Under the pieces are notes generated by a model that was not told the origin of the DNA, searched no databases, and saw nothing but the letters and a program-made list of their open reading frames with translations. The position numbers and the translations under genes are program-made. Positions 21,773 to 22,314 of a stretch of 22,314 bases of DNA are shown in pieces. Position 1 is the first letter of the stretch; each line of letters starts with the position of its first letter. Origin of the DNA: an uncultured Campylobacter sp. (GTDB taxonomy: Bacteria; Campylobacterota; Campylobacteria; Campylobacterales; Campylobacteraceae); contig NZ_CALKTL010000138.1 of NCBI RefSeq assembly GCF_937997405.1, positions 1 through 22,314 of the forward strand, given 5' to 3'.

Positions 21773-21780
21773 TATCTTTG
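21773..21780 (+). promoter_or_regulatory. Bacteroidetes-type -7 promoter element
   Basis: TATCTTTG matches the TAnnTTTG -7 box of Bacteroidetes promoters and lies 43 bases before the lipoprotein ATG. No convincing TTTG -33 box is seen at the usual distance. Confidence 0.45.
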
Positions 21781-21823
21781 TCTTACTGACCCTCAGGCAG
21801 AAAAGACAAACAAGATATATCCT

Positions 21824-22314
21824 ATGAAGATCAATCGTTGGGTGGGCCTAGCCTTCCCAGTCCTACTCACCACCCTACTAGCCCTCTCGAGCTGTAAGTC
21901 CTCTTCCACCAAAGGCTCTGTACTCCAGCAGAATGCCATCGGGAAGCCTGGCGAACTGATGCTCGTCATGGGGAAGGAATACTTCGAGAGCCCGATGGCT
22001 CAGGAGCTCTATGACCTGCTGGAGGAGGACGCTCCCGCCCTGCCCCAGAGCGAACCTTCGCTACGCATCTCCCGCGTACCGACCCAGTCCTTCAAGGGGA
22101 CACTCCAGCTCGTGCGCAACGTCTTCCTCCTCGACATCGATCCCCAGCGCTACAGCAAGGTCTCCCTCAAATACAGCTACGACGACTGGGCTACAGGACA
22201 GGTGGTGGCACGCCTCACCTCCCCCAGCCCCGACTCCGTCCGCTCCTACATCAAGGCCAACGGCAATACCTCCAGCGACTCTCACTACACGCTCCCCCTT
22301 GTCAATCGTTCCGA
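21824..22314 (+). CDS. DUF4837-family lipoprotein, N-terminal part (partial, runs off the end)
   Basis: An open frame of 163 codons without a stop. It begins MKINRWVGLAFPVLL and has a lipoprotein signal ending in LALSSC (Cys24). IGKPGELMLVM follows, then FKGTLQLVRNVFLLDIDP and YSYDDWATGQVV, which resemble DUF4837 lipoproteins of Bacteroidetes such as Porphyromonas. Function of the family is unknown. Codon use is dominated by C-ending codons (CTC, ATC, TCC, TAC), unlike the Campylobacter genes to the left. A TAnnTTTG promoter element precedes it; there is no clear Shine-Dalgarno sequence, as is common in Bacteroidetes. Confidence 0.75.
   Translation, partial: MKINRWVGLAFPVLLTTLLALSSCKSSSTKGSVLQQNAIGKPGELMLVMGKEYFESPMAQELYDLLEEDAPALPQSEPSLRISRVPTQSFKGTLQLVRNVFLLDIDPQRYSKVSLKYSYDDWATGQVVARLTSPSPDSVRSYIKANGNTSSDSHYTLPLVNRS

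Noticed and set aside
21362..21823. Genuine horizontal insertion from Bacteroidetes into the VWA gene
   Set aside because: Cannot be excluded, but no mobility gene, terminal repeat or resumption of the VWA gene is seen, so an assembly join is preferred.
22061..22285. Reverse-strand Gly/Val-rich frame near the window end
   Set aside because: It is antisense to the DUF4837-type lipoprotein frame, which has a start, a lipobox and a promoter element.

Overview
The window is about 21.4 kb of an epsilonproteobacterial (Campylobacterota) chromosome, joined near position 21365 to about 0.95 kb that looks like Bacteroidetes/Porphyromonadaceae DNA. The main part fits an oral-type Campylobacter of fairly high G+C (the C. 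gracilis / C. showae / C. rectus kind; the species cannot be fixed by eye). It carries the gene set spoT-tyrS-nitronate monooxygenase-amiA and rodA / rluD-flpA-trmB-ftsE-ftsX-envC, which I recall as one neighbourhood in C. jejuni. AAATTT-centred words are very frequent, and TTG/GTG starts are common. The tail lacks those words, has C-ending codons and a DUF4837-type lipoprotein, and the Campylobacter gene before it is cut inside its motif. A metagenomic assembly join is the simplest explanation.

Layout. 1-4424 (+): the 3' end of spoT, then tyrS, a 2-nitropropane-dioxygenase-like flavoprotein and amiA, tightly packed. 4425-5090: 666 bases without a convincing gene, holding a perfect 12-bp inverted repeat. 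5091-5917 (+): two overlapping unknown membrane proteins, convergent with rodA (6023-7129, -). 7182-13568 (+): rluD, flpA, trmB, ftsE, ftsX and an EnvC-like protein, nearly all overlapping. A low-complexity ORF and a split ThrE-type exporter follow (to 15265). 15570-16583: an AT-rich, apparently acquired zeta-toxin-like kinase with no visible antitoxin. 16792-17952 (-): a PepSY-TM protein behind a Fur-like box. The same upstream region contains a remnant of a Crp/Fnr-type helix-turn-helix. 18302-19662 (+): two tandem paralogous unknown membrane proteins. 19663-20076: degenerate repeats. 20077-20970: an EamA transporter. 21215-21379: the start of a VWA-domain protein, cut at the junction.

Functionally the core is cell envelope and division. 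FtsE/FtsX with an EnvC-like protein that has lost its LytM metal ligands, plus AmiA and RodA, make a septal peptidoglycan-splitting and cell-wall set, beside RNA modification (RluD, TrmB) and translation/stress genes (TyrS, SpoT). Accessory content is concentrated after 15266.

Most interesting items: (1) the zeta-like kinase, whose D-x-F motif and following helix lie before the Walker A loop, i.e. a permuted motif order; (2) the tandem paralogue pair; (3) the regulator remnant; (4) low-complexity insertions built around AAATTT words inside RluD, TrmB, AmiA and others; (5) the chimeric junction.
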